DNA of 40,847 nucleotides from Dolichospermum planctonicum (GTDB lineage Bacteria > Cyanobacteriota > Cyanobacteriia > Cyanobacteriales > Nostocaceae), in contig NZ_BJCF01000043.1 of the NCBI RefSeq assembly GCF_005402965.1, positions 1 to 40,847 of the forward strand, read 5' to 3'. Positions 1 to 8,193 of the stretch are shown piece after piece. Both the position numbers and the translations under genes were made by a program. The notes beneath the pieces are model-generated. The model worked only from the letters and a program-made list of their open reading frames with translations, was not told where the DNA came from and did no database searches. Positions within the stretch are counted from its first letter, which is position 1, and every line of letters starts with the position of its first letter.

Positions 1-388
1 TATCAGTTGTCTGTGAGTTAATCACATTTTATTTGTCAGAATCAGGATGTCCAGGATTTAAGGATTTACAGGATTGTTGTTTATCAGTTGTCTGTGAGTT
101 AATCACATTTTATTTGTCAGAATCAGGATGTCCAGGATTAGAGGATTTACAGGATTGTTGTTTATCAGTTGTCTGTGAGTTAATCACATTTTATTTGTCA
201 GAATCAGGATGTCCAGGATTTAAGGATTTACAGGATTGTTGTTTATCAGTTGTCTGTGAGTTAATCACATTTTATTTGTCAGAATCAGGTGGTTATCGAG
301 CGACTTGTACTGAGCTTGTCGAAGTAAGTCGAGATAATGTCCAGGATTAGAGGATTTACAGGATTGTTGTTTATCAGTTGTCTGTGAG
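1..388. repeat. 81-bp tandem repeat array (four units plus a partial fifth)
   Basis: Units beginning TATCAGTTGTCTGTGAG start at 1, 82, 163, 244 and 372. The first three steps are exactly 81 bp and near-identical, differing mainly at GGATTTAAGG versus GGATTAGAGG. The fourth unit is 128 bp long because it carries a 47-bp insert at 290-336. The unit includes the dispersed phrase GGATTTACAGGAT, seen in reverse orientation at 731-771 and 1406-1430. Because 81 is a multiple of three, one plus frame stays open for about 105 codons; I treat that reading frame as an artefact. The array probably continues left of the window. Confidence 0.95.
290..336. repeat. 47-bp hairpin-forming insert within the tandem array
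   Basis: This segment interrupts the fourth 81-bp unit between AATCAGG and ATGTCC. It contains the inverted arms CGACTT (301-306) and AAGTCG (326-331), with a core reading TGAGCTTGTCGAAGT. Similar GAGCTTGTCGAAG sequences are, from memory, common dispersed hairpin repeats in bacterial genomes. No target duplication is evident, so the mechanism of insertion is unknown. Confidence 0.75.
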
Positions 389-643
389 AGGAATATTAAA
401 CTGGTTTTTTAATGTTGCTAAGGCTTCCTCTGCTGGTATTCCTTGTCTTTGATTAAATTCATCTAATCCTTTACGAATACCTACTATTGCTTCCAAGTAA
501 TCAATTCTTTCTAATAGTTCTTGGTATGTACTTAGAGATGATTTTGGTGTAGTTTTGAGGGAGCGGAGAAAACCTAAAAGATCCTCTAGTAATTCTTTGG
601 GACTATTATCAATTTCTTGTAACAGTAATTCTTTGATAGTCAT
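374..643 (-). CDS. Orphan antitoxin-like small protein (DUF2281-like N-terminus)
   Basis: This 89-residue, acidic, helical protein begins MTIKELLLQEIDNSP. Its C-terminal half (GIRKGLDEFNQRQGIPAEEA) resembles the 'E-x-I-x-x-G-x-x-x-x-x-x-G' region of cyanobacterial type II antitoxins, where the tail wraps the toxin. No toxin gene follows: on the minus strand the frame runs straight into the 81-bp repeat array. The last codons (LTDN-stop) are read from the sequence CTCACAGACAACTGA, which is also the edge of each repeat unit. I therefore suspect that the original 3' end, and any toxin gene, was replaced by repeats. The family assignment rests on general resemblance. It could be a solitary regulator or simply a conserved hypothetical protein. 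Confidence 0.6.
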   Translation of the reverse strand: MTIKELLLQEIDNSPKELLEDLLGFLRSLKTTPKSSLSTYQELLERIDYLEAIVGIRKGLDEFNQRQGIPAEEALATLKNQFNIPLTDN

Positions 644-730
644 GGTAGTTAATTGTTAAAGTTTCTGCTTTGATTATAGCAGGTTTCGCGTAACTTTTGA
701 CCTAATTTAAAACCAAGTTTTTTGGGTATC

Positions 731-771
731 ATCCTGTAAATCCTTAAATCTTGGGTATCCTGATTCTGACA
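731..771. repeat. Dispersed repeat, reverse-orientation relative of the 1-388 array
   Basis: The sequence ATCCTGTAAATCCTTAAATC followed by TTGGGTATCCTGATTCTGAC is nearly the reverse complement of the central part of the 81-bp unit. It fills most of the gap between the antitoxin-like gene and the Uma2 gene, and belongs to the same dispersed family as 1406-1430. Confidence 0.8.
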
Positions 772-795
772 ATATCTTATAAATTATTACTCATT

Positions 796-1404
796 TTACT
801 CGATGTTTTCCCAAAAATTAATCTTTCTATACAATTGCTTTAATGGTAATTTCACATTAATTGATGCCAAATGTAAAATAGCATCTTCTGTTTCATATTC
901 AGTTAAAACCCATTGATTTTGATGATTTTTTACGTACTGCATTATATAATATTTAGTTTGGTCAATTAAAATATATTCTTTAAATTCAGGAATGGAACGA
1001 TAATAGAGAAATTTATCTCCCTGATCATAATCTTTTGTAGATTTAGATAAAACTTCACCAATTAATAACGGGTTAGTAACTATAGTGGTGTTATTTCCAT
1101 AATAAATAGGTTCACCTTCAATTACCATCACGTCAGGATAAGTAAATACTTGATATTTTGGTATCCACAGTTTAACATCACCAATATAGACTTCATAATC
1201 TAAATCATTTAAGGCTATATTCAAGCCAGTAGCTAAATTTAATGCTAATTTATTATGATTTGTTGTTCCACCAGTCATAGATATAATTTCTCCGTTTCTG
1301 TATTCATTTTTATGATCAGATTTTGCCTCTAGTTCTAAATATTCTTCTGGAGTATAGTAGGCTGTAACTGTTTTGATTTCTTGAGTAGTAATTTGTAGTT
1401 TCAT
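796..1404 (-). CDS. Uma2-family putative endonuclease (DUF820)
   Basis: This 202-residue protein has the layout of the Uma2/DUF820 family, a PD-(D/E)XK-fold group greatly expanded in cyanobacteria. Visible marks are the N-terminal TPEEYLELE segment (about 18-26), YRNGEIISMTGGT (35-47), the YPDVMV strand with Asp91, and the IGEVLSKST strand with Glu117 followed by DQGDKFLYY. The C-terminal half is the usual strand-rich tail. Length is typical. The biological role of the family is not settled: nucleases of mobile or regulatory origin are suggested but substrates are unknown. It lies downstream of the large helicase on the same strand, separated by a repeat-filled 72 bp, so cotranscription is possible. 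A second, divergent family member is at 23257-23868. Confidence 0.85.
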   Translation of the reverse strand: MKLQITTQEIKTVTAYYTPEEYLELEAKSDHKNEYRNGEIISMTGGTTNHNKLALNLATGLNIALNDLDYEVYIGDVKLWIPKYQVFTYPDVMVIEGEPIYYGNNTTIVTNPLLIGEVLSKSTKDYDQGDKFLYYRSIPEFKEYILIDQTKYYIMQYVKNHQNQWVLTEYETEDAILHLASINVKLPLKQLYRKINFWENIE

Positions 1405-1405
1405 A

Positions 1406-1468
1406 ATCCTGTAAATCCTTTAATCTTGGACTTCCAGATCCCGGTTTTTTTTAAGAAGTCGGGGATCT
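1406..1468. repeat. Composite dispersed repeat with terminator-like palindrome
   Basis: The left part (ATCCTGTAAATCCTTTAATC, then TTGGACTTCC) belongs to the same family as 731-771. The right part, 1436-1468, is a palindrome with arms AGATCCC and GGGGATCT, a degenerate copy of the Nostocales AGATCCCCGACTTC repeat; another copy is at 23203-23233. Read on the minus strand, the hairpin lies directly after the helicase stop codon and could act as a terminator, though there is no clean U-tract. Confidence 0.7.
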
Positions 1469-1476
1469 AAGCACTC

Positions 1477-4400
1477 TTATATTATACCTTTTAAAAGGTC
1501 TTCTGCTTTTAACTGATAATGTTCTATTTTTACATAGGGTTGCCAATCTAATTTTACTGGGTCTTGAATAGTATGAACTTCTGGAGATAAAGCACAATTA
1601 AATACTACATATAACCAGTAATCCCTCTTTAATCTTGCTGCTGTTTTATATTCATTGGTTGTTAACGCCACTTCACCAAAATTTGCCCGTCCTTTGACTT
1701 CAATAAATCTGACTAAACTAGCTTTTAATGGATCTCCAGAATCAGGTTGACGGGATATCAAATCAAAGCCGCGATTTTCTTTTTCTACACTCATAACTTG
1801 CCAACCTCTGGCTGTTTCATATTCTATCACTGCTTGAATTGCTATTTTTTCAATTTCATCATCAGCTACCATTGGTGCGATTTCTGGAGAACTTCTTTCA
1901 GGATGGGGTAATACCCAAGCACGGCCATGATGATGAATATCGGTAATTGCACAACTGGCTTCTTGCTGCAATTCTTCCCGACGTTGTTCTAACCTCCCAT
2001 TTAATTCAAATGATCGGTCATCTAATTGTTTCATTCTCCCATCTAAACCCTGTTCTTTATCACCAGATTCTTTCTGTTGCAATAATTCTCCATATTGAAT
2101 CTGGATTTTATCAATAATTATAGTCAAACTGTTTTCTATATAATTAGAAATTGTCTCTATTTCCTTTTGTCGCTGAGTCCTAATTTCTGTTAAAAATCTA
2201 TTTAACTCCTGTTCAATTAATGCTTGTTCTACCTGTTCTCGTCTGGGTAAATTACCATCATCTGGTAAATAATCAACTAAGTTATGATTATCTATATTTT
2301 CTCCATTTTTAATCGGAAAATCTGCTTTTTTTGCTGGTACTAAATCTAAAAATAAAGTTGGTTGGCGGACTGTCATTGTTCCATTTAACTCTGTCTGTAC
2401 CACATATAAACGTTCATGGAGTTTTCTACCCCGTCCATCGGTAATAGCAGCCGAAAATACATCTAATCTCGCTGGTGATTTACTATGCAAATCTAAGAAT
2501 ATCGCACCCCGACGCAAATCTTCCTGTACCTGTGCAGAAACTTCATCCCGTACACATTCAAATAAGGGATGTCCTGGTGTGACCCATTCCAATGTCGGGT
2601 CATCTATTAAGATATTTTTATCAAAGGTAATCTTTTTATAGTCTCGTCCCAATTTACCAAAGCGGTTTTCTAACCTATCTCCTGTTCCCCATAGAGTCCG
2701 AGGAACACGCCCAATTCTATATATTTTCTTACCCTTAGCTGTTTCCTTGGGATGAATCCCCGCTATAGGTGCTGCTTGTACAAAGAAATCATGAATCACT
2801 TCAGGTACTAATCTCCGTTCCTTAGCTTCAGCAGATTTACCAATAATTTGTGATAAATTTAACTCCCGTTTCGCCAGTCCTTCCAGGGCTGAATCGCTAA
2901 TTTTACGGAAATGCTCCGTATCTACCTGTTCCACAATCTGATTCATAATTACAGACTCAGTAAGATTATGAGCGTACATATCCCGCATCATCCGTTCTAA
3001 CTGATTAGCAGGGAAAATATCACCCAGTACGTTAAATACTTTACCCGTCCTCTCTGGATCTAAATCTATCTCAATAGCGCGAATCCGTTCAAACAGTTTC
3101 CATAATACCTTGCCTTCGCTGGTGTTAAGAGCTACAAAGTTAAAAATCAAACAATCCTTATCCTGTCCATAGCGGTGAATCCGTCCCATGCGCTGCTCTA
3201 ACCTGACAGGATTCCAGGGAATATCATAATTAATCATAAACCAGCAGAATTGTAAATTAATACCTTCCCCTGCGGCTTCTGTAGCTACTAAAACTTGACA
3301 ATCTTCTCTAAATTCCCGTTCTGAATAAATCCGAGTATGGGGGGTATCTCTATCACCTATTTTCATCCCCCCATGAATTTGGGTGACAGTTAATCCCCAT
3401 TCTCTTAATTTCCCAACTAAATAATCTAAGGTATCTTTATGCTCGGTAAAAATGAGCATTTTCATTTTCGGATCTTTAAATATTCCTTCTTGGGTAATTA
3501 CTTCTTTCAGCTTGACTAATTTAGATTCAATTTCTCTCTTTTCTAATATCAGTGCTTGACTAATTAATTCATTAAGTTGCAAAATTTCTTTTTTTAAAGT
3601 AACAGGGTCAATAGAAGCAACTACACTTTCTAAATCACTGATAATTTTTTGCTGATCTGTTTCTGTTAATTCTTCAAAATCCTCTGGAAGTTTTTTATTA
3701 ATTTGCTCTTGACGATAGCTTTCTGGGTCTTCTAAAATCCTCTGGCGTTTATCACGCATTCTTTCTAAACTTCGTCTGACAGCGTAAATACTAGAAGCAA
3801 AGCGACGTTGTAACATGGCCATTGTAAAACCTAAAGCCCTACCTCTGGCTGTATCATCACTAGCAGCTTTAACTGATTGGTCTTCTACATAATCAGTGAG
3901 TGCATGATAAAATTCTAATTCTTCTGCATCAATTTGAAATTCAATGGTGTCAACTTTACGGTTAGTGAATAGTTTTTTGACAATTCCTGTTTCTTCAGGG
4001 AATGTAACTAGAGCTTCTTTAGTTCGACGTAGGTAAAAAGGAGCATTATTCCGTTTCATTGCGTCCTCTAAACTGCTGACATCTCCATAAACATCTCGGT
4101 CTAATAATTCTAGAAATAAACAAAAGTTTTTCGGATCACCTTTATGGGGTGTAGCTGTCATTAATAAATAGTGGTCGGTAATTTTTCCCAGTTCTTCACC
4201 GAGTTTATAAGCCAAGGTTTTATTATCGGAACTATAGGCACTCATTTTATGAGCTTCGTCTACAATGATTAAATCCCAATTACTTCTTAATAAACTATCT
4301 TTTGCGTCCTCAATGCGCGAAACCCAAGATACAGAAGTGACAACTTGATTTTTTTCTTGCCAGGGATTAAAACCATAGTTAGCGCGGAGGACATCACCGC

Positions 4401-4938
4401 GTACAACTTCAAATTCTTCTCGAAATTTGTCTTTTAGTTCTCGTTGCCATTGAAATGTTAGGTTAGCAGGGGTAATAATCAGGGTGCGTTTAACTAATCC
4501 TCTAATTTTTAGTTCTTTAATTAATAATCCTGCCATAATGGTTTTCCCTGCTCCAGGATCATCAGCTAGTAAAAAACGAATGCGAGGCTGTTTTAAAAAA
4601 TACTCATAAACCGCTTCTAATTGGTGTGGTAAGGGGTCTACACGAGCGATCGCTAATGCAAAATAGGGATCATACTCATAAGCTAATCCCAACCGCAAAG
4701 CTTCCACACCAAAGCGAAAATATTGGGCGTTACCATCAAAGGGTTCTTTTTCAGGTGAGGATTCTAACTTTTCCAACTGTTGAGCATTGAGAATTGCTTG
4801 ATAAGTATGATTGGTATTAATTCCCGTCCCAATCAGTTTTATCGAATCACCCATTGGTACAACTACCAATACCTGTACAGGTTCGGGAAAGATTGAACCA
4901 CGAACAATTACATTTGCTTTCAGTTGGTCTAGTTTCAC
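1477..4938 (-). CDS. SNF2-type helicase with C-terminal DUF3883 nuclease-like domain (DrmD-like)
   Basis: This 1153-residue superfamily 2 ATPase has a PHQLEAV Q-like motif (about 104-110), Walker A in ADDPGAGKT (125-133), a DEAH box at 227-230, TATPHKG near 261, and a C-terminal helicase lobe with VATEAAGEGINLQ and the arginine-finger motif QRMGRIHRYGQ. A charged, coiled-coil-like stretch follows (about 900-1000). The last 120 residues carry NRGFDLI and RFIEVKGRA, the D...ExK pattern of a DUF3883/PD-(D/E)XK-type domain. This architecture matches SNF2 helicases of anti-phage loci such as DrmD of DISARM. No DrmA, DrmB, DrmC or methyltransferase gene is present nearby, so a defence role is inference. 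The start is GTG at 4936-4938 (GTG AAA CTA GAC); an ATG just upstream is out of frame. Confidence 0.85.
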   Translation of the reverse strand: MKLDQLKANVIVRGSIFPEPVQVLVVVPMGDSIKLIGTGINTNHTYQAILNAQQLEKLESSPEKEPFDGNAQYFRFGVEALRLGLAYEYDPYFALAIARVDPLPHQLEAVYEYFLKQPRIRFLLADDPGAGKTIMAGLLIKELKIRGLVKRTLIITPANLTFQWQRELKDKFREEFEVVRGDVLRANYGFNPWQEKNQVVTSVSWVSRIEDAKDSLLRSNWDLIIVDEAHKMSAYSSDNKTLAYKLGEELGKITDHYLLMTATPHKGDPKNFCLFLELLDRDVYGDVSSLEDAMKRNNAPFYLRRTKEALVTFPEETGIVKKLFTNRKVDTIEFQIDAEELEFYHALTDYVEDQSVKAASDDTARGRALGFTMAMLQRRFASSIYAVRRSLERMRDKRQRILEDPESYRQEQINKKLPEDFEELTETDQQKIISDLESVVASIDPVTLKKEILQLNELISQALILEKREIESKLVKLKEVITQEGIFKDPKMKMLIFTEHKDTLDYLVGKLREWGLTVTQIHGGMKIGDRDTPHTRIYSEREFREDCQVLVATEAAGEGINLQFCWFMINYDIPWNPVRLEQRMGRIHRYGQDKDCLIFNFVALNTSEGKVLWKLFERIRAIEIDLDPERTGKVFNVLGDIFPANQLERMMRDMYAHNLTESVIMNQIVEQVDTEHFRKISDSALEGLAKRELNLSQIIGKSAEAKERRLVPEVIHDFFVQAAPIAGIHPKETAKGKKIYRIGRVPRTLWGTGDRLENRFGKLGRDYKKITFDKNILIDDPTLEWVTPGHPLFECVRDEVSAQVQEDLRRGAIFLDLHSKSPARLDVFSAAITDGRGRKLHERLYVVQTELNGTMTVRQPTLFLDLVPAKKADFPIKNGENIDNHNLVDYLPDDGNLPRREQVEQALIEQELNRFLTEIRTQRQKEIETISNYIENSLTIIIDKIQIQYGELLQQKESGDKEQGLDGRMKQLDDRSFELNGRLEQRREELQQEASCAITDIHHHGRAWVLPHPERSSPEIAPMVADDEIEKIAIQAVIEYETARGWQVMSVEKENRGFDLISRQPDSGDPLKASLVRFIEVKGRANFGEVALTTNEYKTAARLKRDYWLYVVFNCALSPEVHTIQDPVKLDWQPYVKIEHYQLKAEDLLKGII

Positions 4939-5278
4939 ACTGTCACCATCACTTTAGAATATGCCTTAATTTAAGGTATACAAATATAGGCAGAAATAAT
5001 ACGGTAAATAATCAGAAAAACCATTGTCATCTACCTAAAGTTAGATATTGATCAACAAGTAATTCTTGGGAGGAAACTGCCAACCACAAAAGCGTAAGTA
5101 GGTTGGCGTTAAAAATTGATAGTGAGGGAACTCTTAACTGGGAACTCTTAACTGGGAACTCTTAACTGGGAACAGGAAAGAGGTTTTGGGCAACTTTACT
5201 TTTCGTTACTTGTGTCGGTTTTTTTCCGTTCACCTATTTACTCTACCCACAGTAGAGATACACAATGAAACAGCTTCA
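4939..5278. other. Intergenic gap with a 14-bp tandem repeat
   Basis: This 340-bp gap lies between the helicase start and the Pmp3 stop. It holds three perfect copies of GGGAACTCTTAACT at 5126-5167, with a fourth partial copy to 5173. A small inverted repeat CTCTAC/GTAGAG at about 5241-5257 lies downstream of the Pmp3 gene on its strand but lacks a U-tract. The helicase promoter should lie in 4939-5050; I could not assign -35/-10 boxes with confidence. Confidence 0.7.
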
Positions 5279-5446
5279 TTATTTCTTGGCAATTATCCAG
5301 ACCGCGTGAACAATGCCAAGAATATAAAAACCAAAGATAGTCAAAAGTAAATTAATCCAAAAATCTAGACCAAAACCCACTTGTAAAAACACTCCCAAAG
5401 GTGGGAGAAAAATTGCCACTATAATTCTAATTACATCCATATTCAT
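5279..5446 (-). CDS. Pmp3/YqaE-family small membrane protein (UPF0057)
   Basis: This is a 55-residue protein starting MNMDVIRIIVAIFLPPLGVF. It has two hydrophobic segments (about 5-22 and 30-50) joined by the loop QVGFGLDFWIN, and ends HAVWIIAKK. This is the full Pmp3/YqaE fold; members are stress-induced membrane proteins linked to membrane potential and ion homeostasis. The frame stays open upstream for 31 more codons, but I chose the start at 5446. AAAAGG sits 5 bases before this ATG, family members are about 52-57 residues, and the extra residues are not hydrophobic or family-like. It follows the SUI1-like gene on the same strand by about 90 bp. Confidence 0.88.
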   Translation of the reverse strand: MNMDVIRIIVAIFLPPLGVFLQVGFGLDFWINLLLTIFGFYILGIVHAVWIIAKK

Positions 5447-5535
5447 CAATACCTTTTGTGAATAGCTGACATTTCTAGAGTTAACATCACCGTCTGTCCG
5501 GATCATTCCTGAAAAGATACAGTAAACCGTACTCT

Positions 5536-5886
5536 TCAACCACCACTAATTTTAGCCTTGTAACCTAATTTTACCAAAATTTCTAAGATCTTCTGTTTAT
5601 GGTCTCCCTGAACCTCAATTTCATGATCTTTAACCGTGCCACCGGTACCGCATTGGGCTTTTAACTGTTTTAATAAATTAGCCAAAGTTTCCGGTTTAGT
5701 TTGAAAACCAGTAATAACCGTGACAGTTTTCCCCTTCCGTCCAGCGCGAGTGGCTTGGATTCTTACATTTTGCTGATTTGGGGGTAAATCTTGGATTCCC
5801 CGCTCCAAAGCCCGTTCTAGTGGGGGTGAACTACCGTTACCAAATTCCTGGTAGACAAAGTTTTTGTCAGATTTAGGATTAGCCAT
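5536..5886 (-). CDS. yciH: SUI1/eIF1-like translation factor (YciH family)
   Basis: This 116-residue protein has an N-terminal variable tail of about 40 residues and a SUI1 domain at about 40-116. Visible are VRIQATRAGRKGKTVTVITGF, the LLKQLKAQCGTGGTVKD core with the conserved C-G-T-G-G-T turn, and the terminal IEVQGDHKQKILEILVKLGY. Bacterial YciH resembles eukaryotic eIF1 and is thought to affect start-site fidelity or act as a stress-time inhibitor of initiation; it is not essential. Length is normal. It lies upstream of the Pmp3 gene on the same strand and may share its transcript. Confidence 0.9.
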   Translation of the reverse strand: MANPKSDKNFVYQEFGNGSSPPLERALERGIQDLPPNQQNVRIQATRAGRKGKTVTVITGFQTKPETLANLLKQLKAQCGTGGTVKDHEIEVQGDHKQKILEILVKLGYKAKISGG

Positions 5887-6095
5887 AGATAGAATTTAAT
5901 GCAGGAAAAATAAACTTTCATTCTCAACAATTTTAACCTAAGCGGTGGCAATTCAATATATCATTGCTGCATGATAGACTATATATAAGAGGATAAGAGA
6001 AAATAAACCACAAAGAAGTCGTGCCTTCATGGTTCATTACATTAGTTATTACCTAATTCTAACTGTCCCCCAAGGGTGGAATTAAAACTCAAATT

Positions 6096-7430
6096 TTAAA
6101 ATTTCAAGTCTTCAGAACTGACACTAACAGATTGGGAATTTTGACTTTTCACAGTCTGTGCTAATTTGCCATTAGAGAGAGCAGCAATAGCACGAGCGTA
6201 TTGGGGATCACTATTTGTAGCGATTAAACTCGGATTAGAAGCCAACTGGCGTTCTTGCGTTTGTGTTAAGTCTAGCTTGATATCAGGTGCAATCCCCTTA
6301 TGGTTGATATCTGTACCATTGGGTGTATAATAATGGGCAATGGTGACGGCTAAACCTGAACCATCTTCTAGTTCATGGACTGACTGTACCAAAGCTTTAC
6401 CAAAGGTTTGACTACCAACAATTACAGCCCGTTTGTTGTCTTTGAGAGCGCCGGTGAGAATTTCACTGGCACTAGCAGAATTACCATCTACTAAAATTGC
6501 TAAGGGTAGTTTAGTAATAGCTGTACCATTAGCTGTGGTTTGGGCGCTCGATCCTTTGCGGTCTACGGTTTTGACGATATGACCGTCATTTAGCCACATC
6601 CGGGCAATTTCTATACTCGCATTCAACAAACCACCGGGATTACCTCGTAGGTCTAAAACATAGGAATCAACTTGATCACTATTCCCTCTGCGAATAGCTG
6701 CACGCATTTGATCAGCTGCGTGGGAGCTAAATTCTTGTAAGCGAATATATCCAACCCGCCGATTCGCTTCTTGTTTGAGGGTATACCGAACAGTAGGAAC
6801 TTCTATTGTTGCCCTTGTTAATTTAATTTTGAATTTGCTTCCTGGTCGTTCTAGCTCCAGGCTAACACTAGTACCTACTTGACCACGAATTAATTTTGAG
6901 CCATCTTCTACTGTCATTTTCAGGGTAGATTTACCATTAATGGCTAATATCTCATCCCCTGATCTTAGTCCGGCTTTAAAGGCTGGAGAATTGTCTATAG
7001 CCTCTATCACGGTGAGACGCTTGGTGTTTTCGTTTACTTGCATCCGAATACCAATCCCGGATACTTCCCCAGATGTTTGACTAGTTAGGGATTCATACTG
7101 TTGGGGGTTCATAAACCGAGTGTAGGGATCACCGAGCTTTTGCAAAGCTGCGCGGATTGCTACGTAGGCTTCATCTTTAGAAGTATAGTCTTTACTTAAT
7201 AGGCTCTGCCTGATTGCTTGCCAATCTTGTTGATTAAATTTATCATCAACATATTCACGATTCACCAACTGCCAAACTTGGTCAACTAATGCTTTAGGAC
7301 TATCTTGTAAAGCAGCATGAACTGATTTTGTCCAAGCTTGACCAAATACAGATATGGTAGCAGTTGTGGCGATCGCTCCACCAATCAAGGCAGCCTGGAG
7401 CGGTGAGTAATGTTTCGCAGATTGGTTCAT
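6096..7430 (-). CDS. ctpB: Carboxyl-terminal processing protease (S41 family, CtpB-like)
   Basis: This 444-residue protein starts with a short basic N-terminus and a hydrophobic segment (about 12-34), so it is exported or anchored facing the lumen/periplasm. A PDZ domain occupies about 125-215 (GIGIRMQVNENTKRL, GLRSGDEILAINGKS). The S41 catalytic domain follows: LDLRGNPGGLL, the nucleophile Ser near 318 in NSASASEIL, and the general-base Lys near 342 in QTFGKALVQ. Cyanobacteria usually have CtpA (D1 precursor maturation), CtpB and CtpC. The N-terminal sequence fits what I recall of CtpB, but the paralogue assignment is from memory. Monocistronic by position, with 760 bp of upstream non-coding DNA. 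Confidence 0.87.
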   Translation of the reverse strand: MNQSAKHYSPLQAALIGGAIATTATISVFGQAWTKSVHAALQDSPKALVDQVWQLVNREYVDDKFNQQDWQAIRQSLLSKDYTSKDEAYVAIRAALQKLGDPYTRFMNPQQYESLTSQTSGEVSGIGIRMQVNENTKRLTVIEAIDNSPAFKAGLRSGDEILAINGKSTLKMTVEDGSKLIRGQVGTSVSLELERPGSKFKIKLTRATIEVPTVRYTLKQEANRRVGYIRLQEFSSHAADQMRAAIRRGNSDQVDSYVLDLRGNPGGLLNASIEIARMWLNDGHIVKTVDRKGSSAQTTANGTAITKLPLAILVDGNSASASEILTGALKDNKRAVIVGSQTFGKALVQSVHELEDGSGLAVTIAHYYTPNGTDINHKGIAPDIKLDLTQTQERQLASNPSLIATNSDPQYARAIAALSNGKLAQTVKSQNSQSVSVSSEDLKF

Positions 7431-7984
7431 GTATATTAGCGGAAATAGTTGTGTTTTTGAGGGTTTATTAATCAGAATTGCCTGATTTTTTGTGGTTTTT
7501 TATCCTAATAACCTTTATACTTCATCTATCTTGAGACCTTTTTTCCGTTATGGAATATTTTATTTGTTGGTTAGGCACTATTACAGGTTGAGTTGAACCG
7601 TTTTTTTACAAAAAAACAAAAGCCACCTTGTGACATTGACATAAGTGTCATTTATAAATTCTCAATTATCTTCTTTACCATACCATTTTCTTGCCTGAGT
7701 GGGTGTAATTTCTATTAACATAATCATTAAAGTTTTATTAATGATGTTTTATAAACTGATCATCAATTCTATTAATTCACCTTAGGTGTAAATCAATAAG
7801 ATGTAACAATTATTACAAAGTTTACTTCTCCTTTGCCAAAAGACCAGATTTTGTTGTCCTGTGTATAATTCTCTTTTAAGAAGGATCATGAACTAAGATG
7901 ATATCATTTTTTGAGTAGCTGAACATAAATATCATTCATTCCAGACTATGTAAGATATGCAAAAAACTCAGAAAACTGACAAAA
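7431..7984. other. Intergenic region upstream of ctpB
   Basis: About 550 bp of AT-rich DNA with no credible gene. It must hold the ctpB promoter. A TGACA/TGTCA inverted motif lies at about 7632-7653 (GTGACATTGACATAAGTGTCA) and could be an operator, but there is no supporting second copy. The right end abuts the tnpB relic. Confidence 0.5.
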
Positions 7985-8169
7985 GTTTGACATAGCTCCT
8001 CTTCCTTTCATGAGAGAGGATTCCTGAACGCTTCATTGGGTTGTGCTACCGAAGTAGTCTTAGCATCCCTCGACGTTCGTTTACAGTCTCCCAATGCCAT
8101 AAGGCGACTATTCAAAATAGTACCACAATAATCGCCAAGCCGTCCTTCTAGGACGGGGCTTGTGTCTCA
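7985..8169 (-). mobile_element. Relic of an IS200/IS605-family element: tnpB 3' end, right-end hairpin and omega-RNA-like stems
   Basis: On the minus strand a frame is open for about 53 codons and ends at 8008 with SVAQPNEAFRNPLS-stop, which looks like the C-terminal tail of cyanobacterial TnpB proteins. The stop lies inside a right-end-type hairpin (TCCTCT 7997-8002 with AGAGGA 8015-8020). Further stems are CATTGGG 8034-8040 with CCCAATG 8090-8096, GGCGA 8103-8107 with TCGCC 8132-8136 enclosing CTATT/AATAG, and AAGCCGTCCT 8137-8146 with AGGACGGGGCTT 8150-8161. TnpB guide (omega) RNAs are known to derive from exactly this part of the element. No TnpB catalytic region and no TnpA are present, so it is a relic or a non-autonomous derivative. 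A HEARO-type RNA is the main alternative. Confidence 0.7.
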
Positions 8170-8193
8170 TGTTTTTAGTCAACAACACAACTT

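Noticed and set aside
33-350. 105-codon plus-strand open frame in the tandem repeat
   Set aside because: The repeat unit is 81 bp, a multiple of three, so the frame stays open by arithmetic. The translation is just the repeated peptide and there is no ribosome-binding site.
1-388. Possible CRISPR array
   Set aside because: The units are contiguous with no unique spacers; the whole 81 bp repeats.
5447-5539. 31-residue N-terminal extension of the Pmp3-type protein
   Set aside because: The extension is unlike the family, and a Shine-Dalgarno-like AAAAGG precedes the ATG at 5446.
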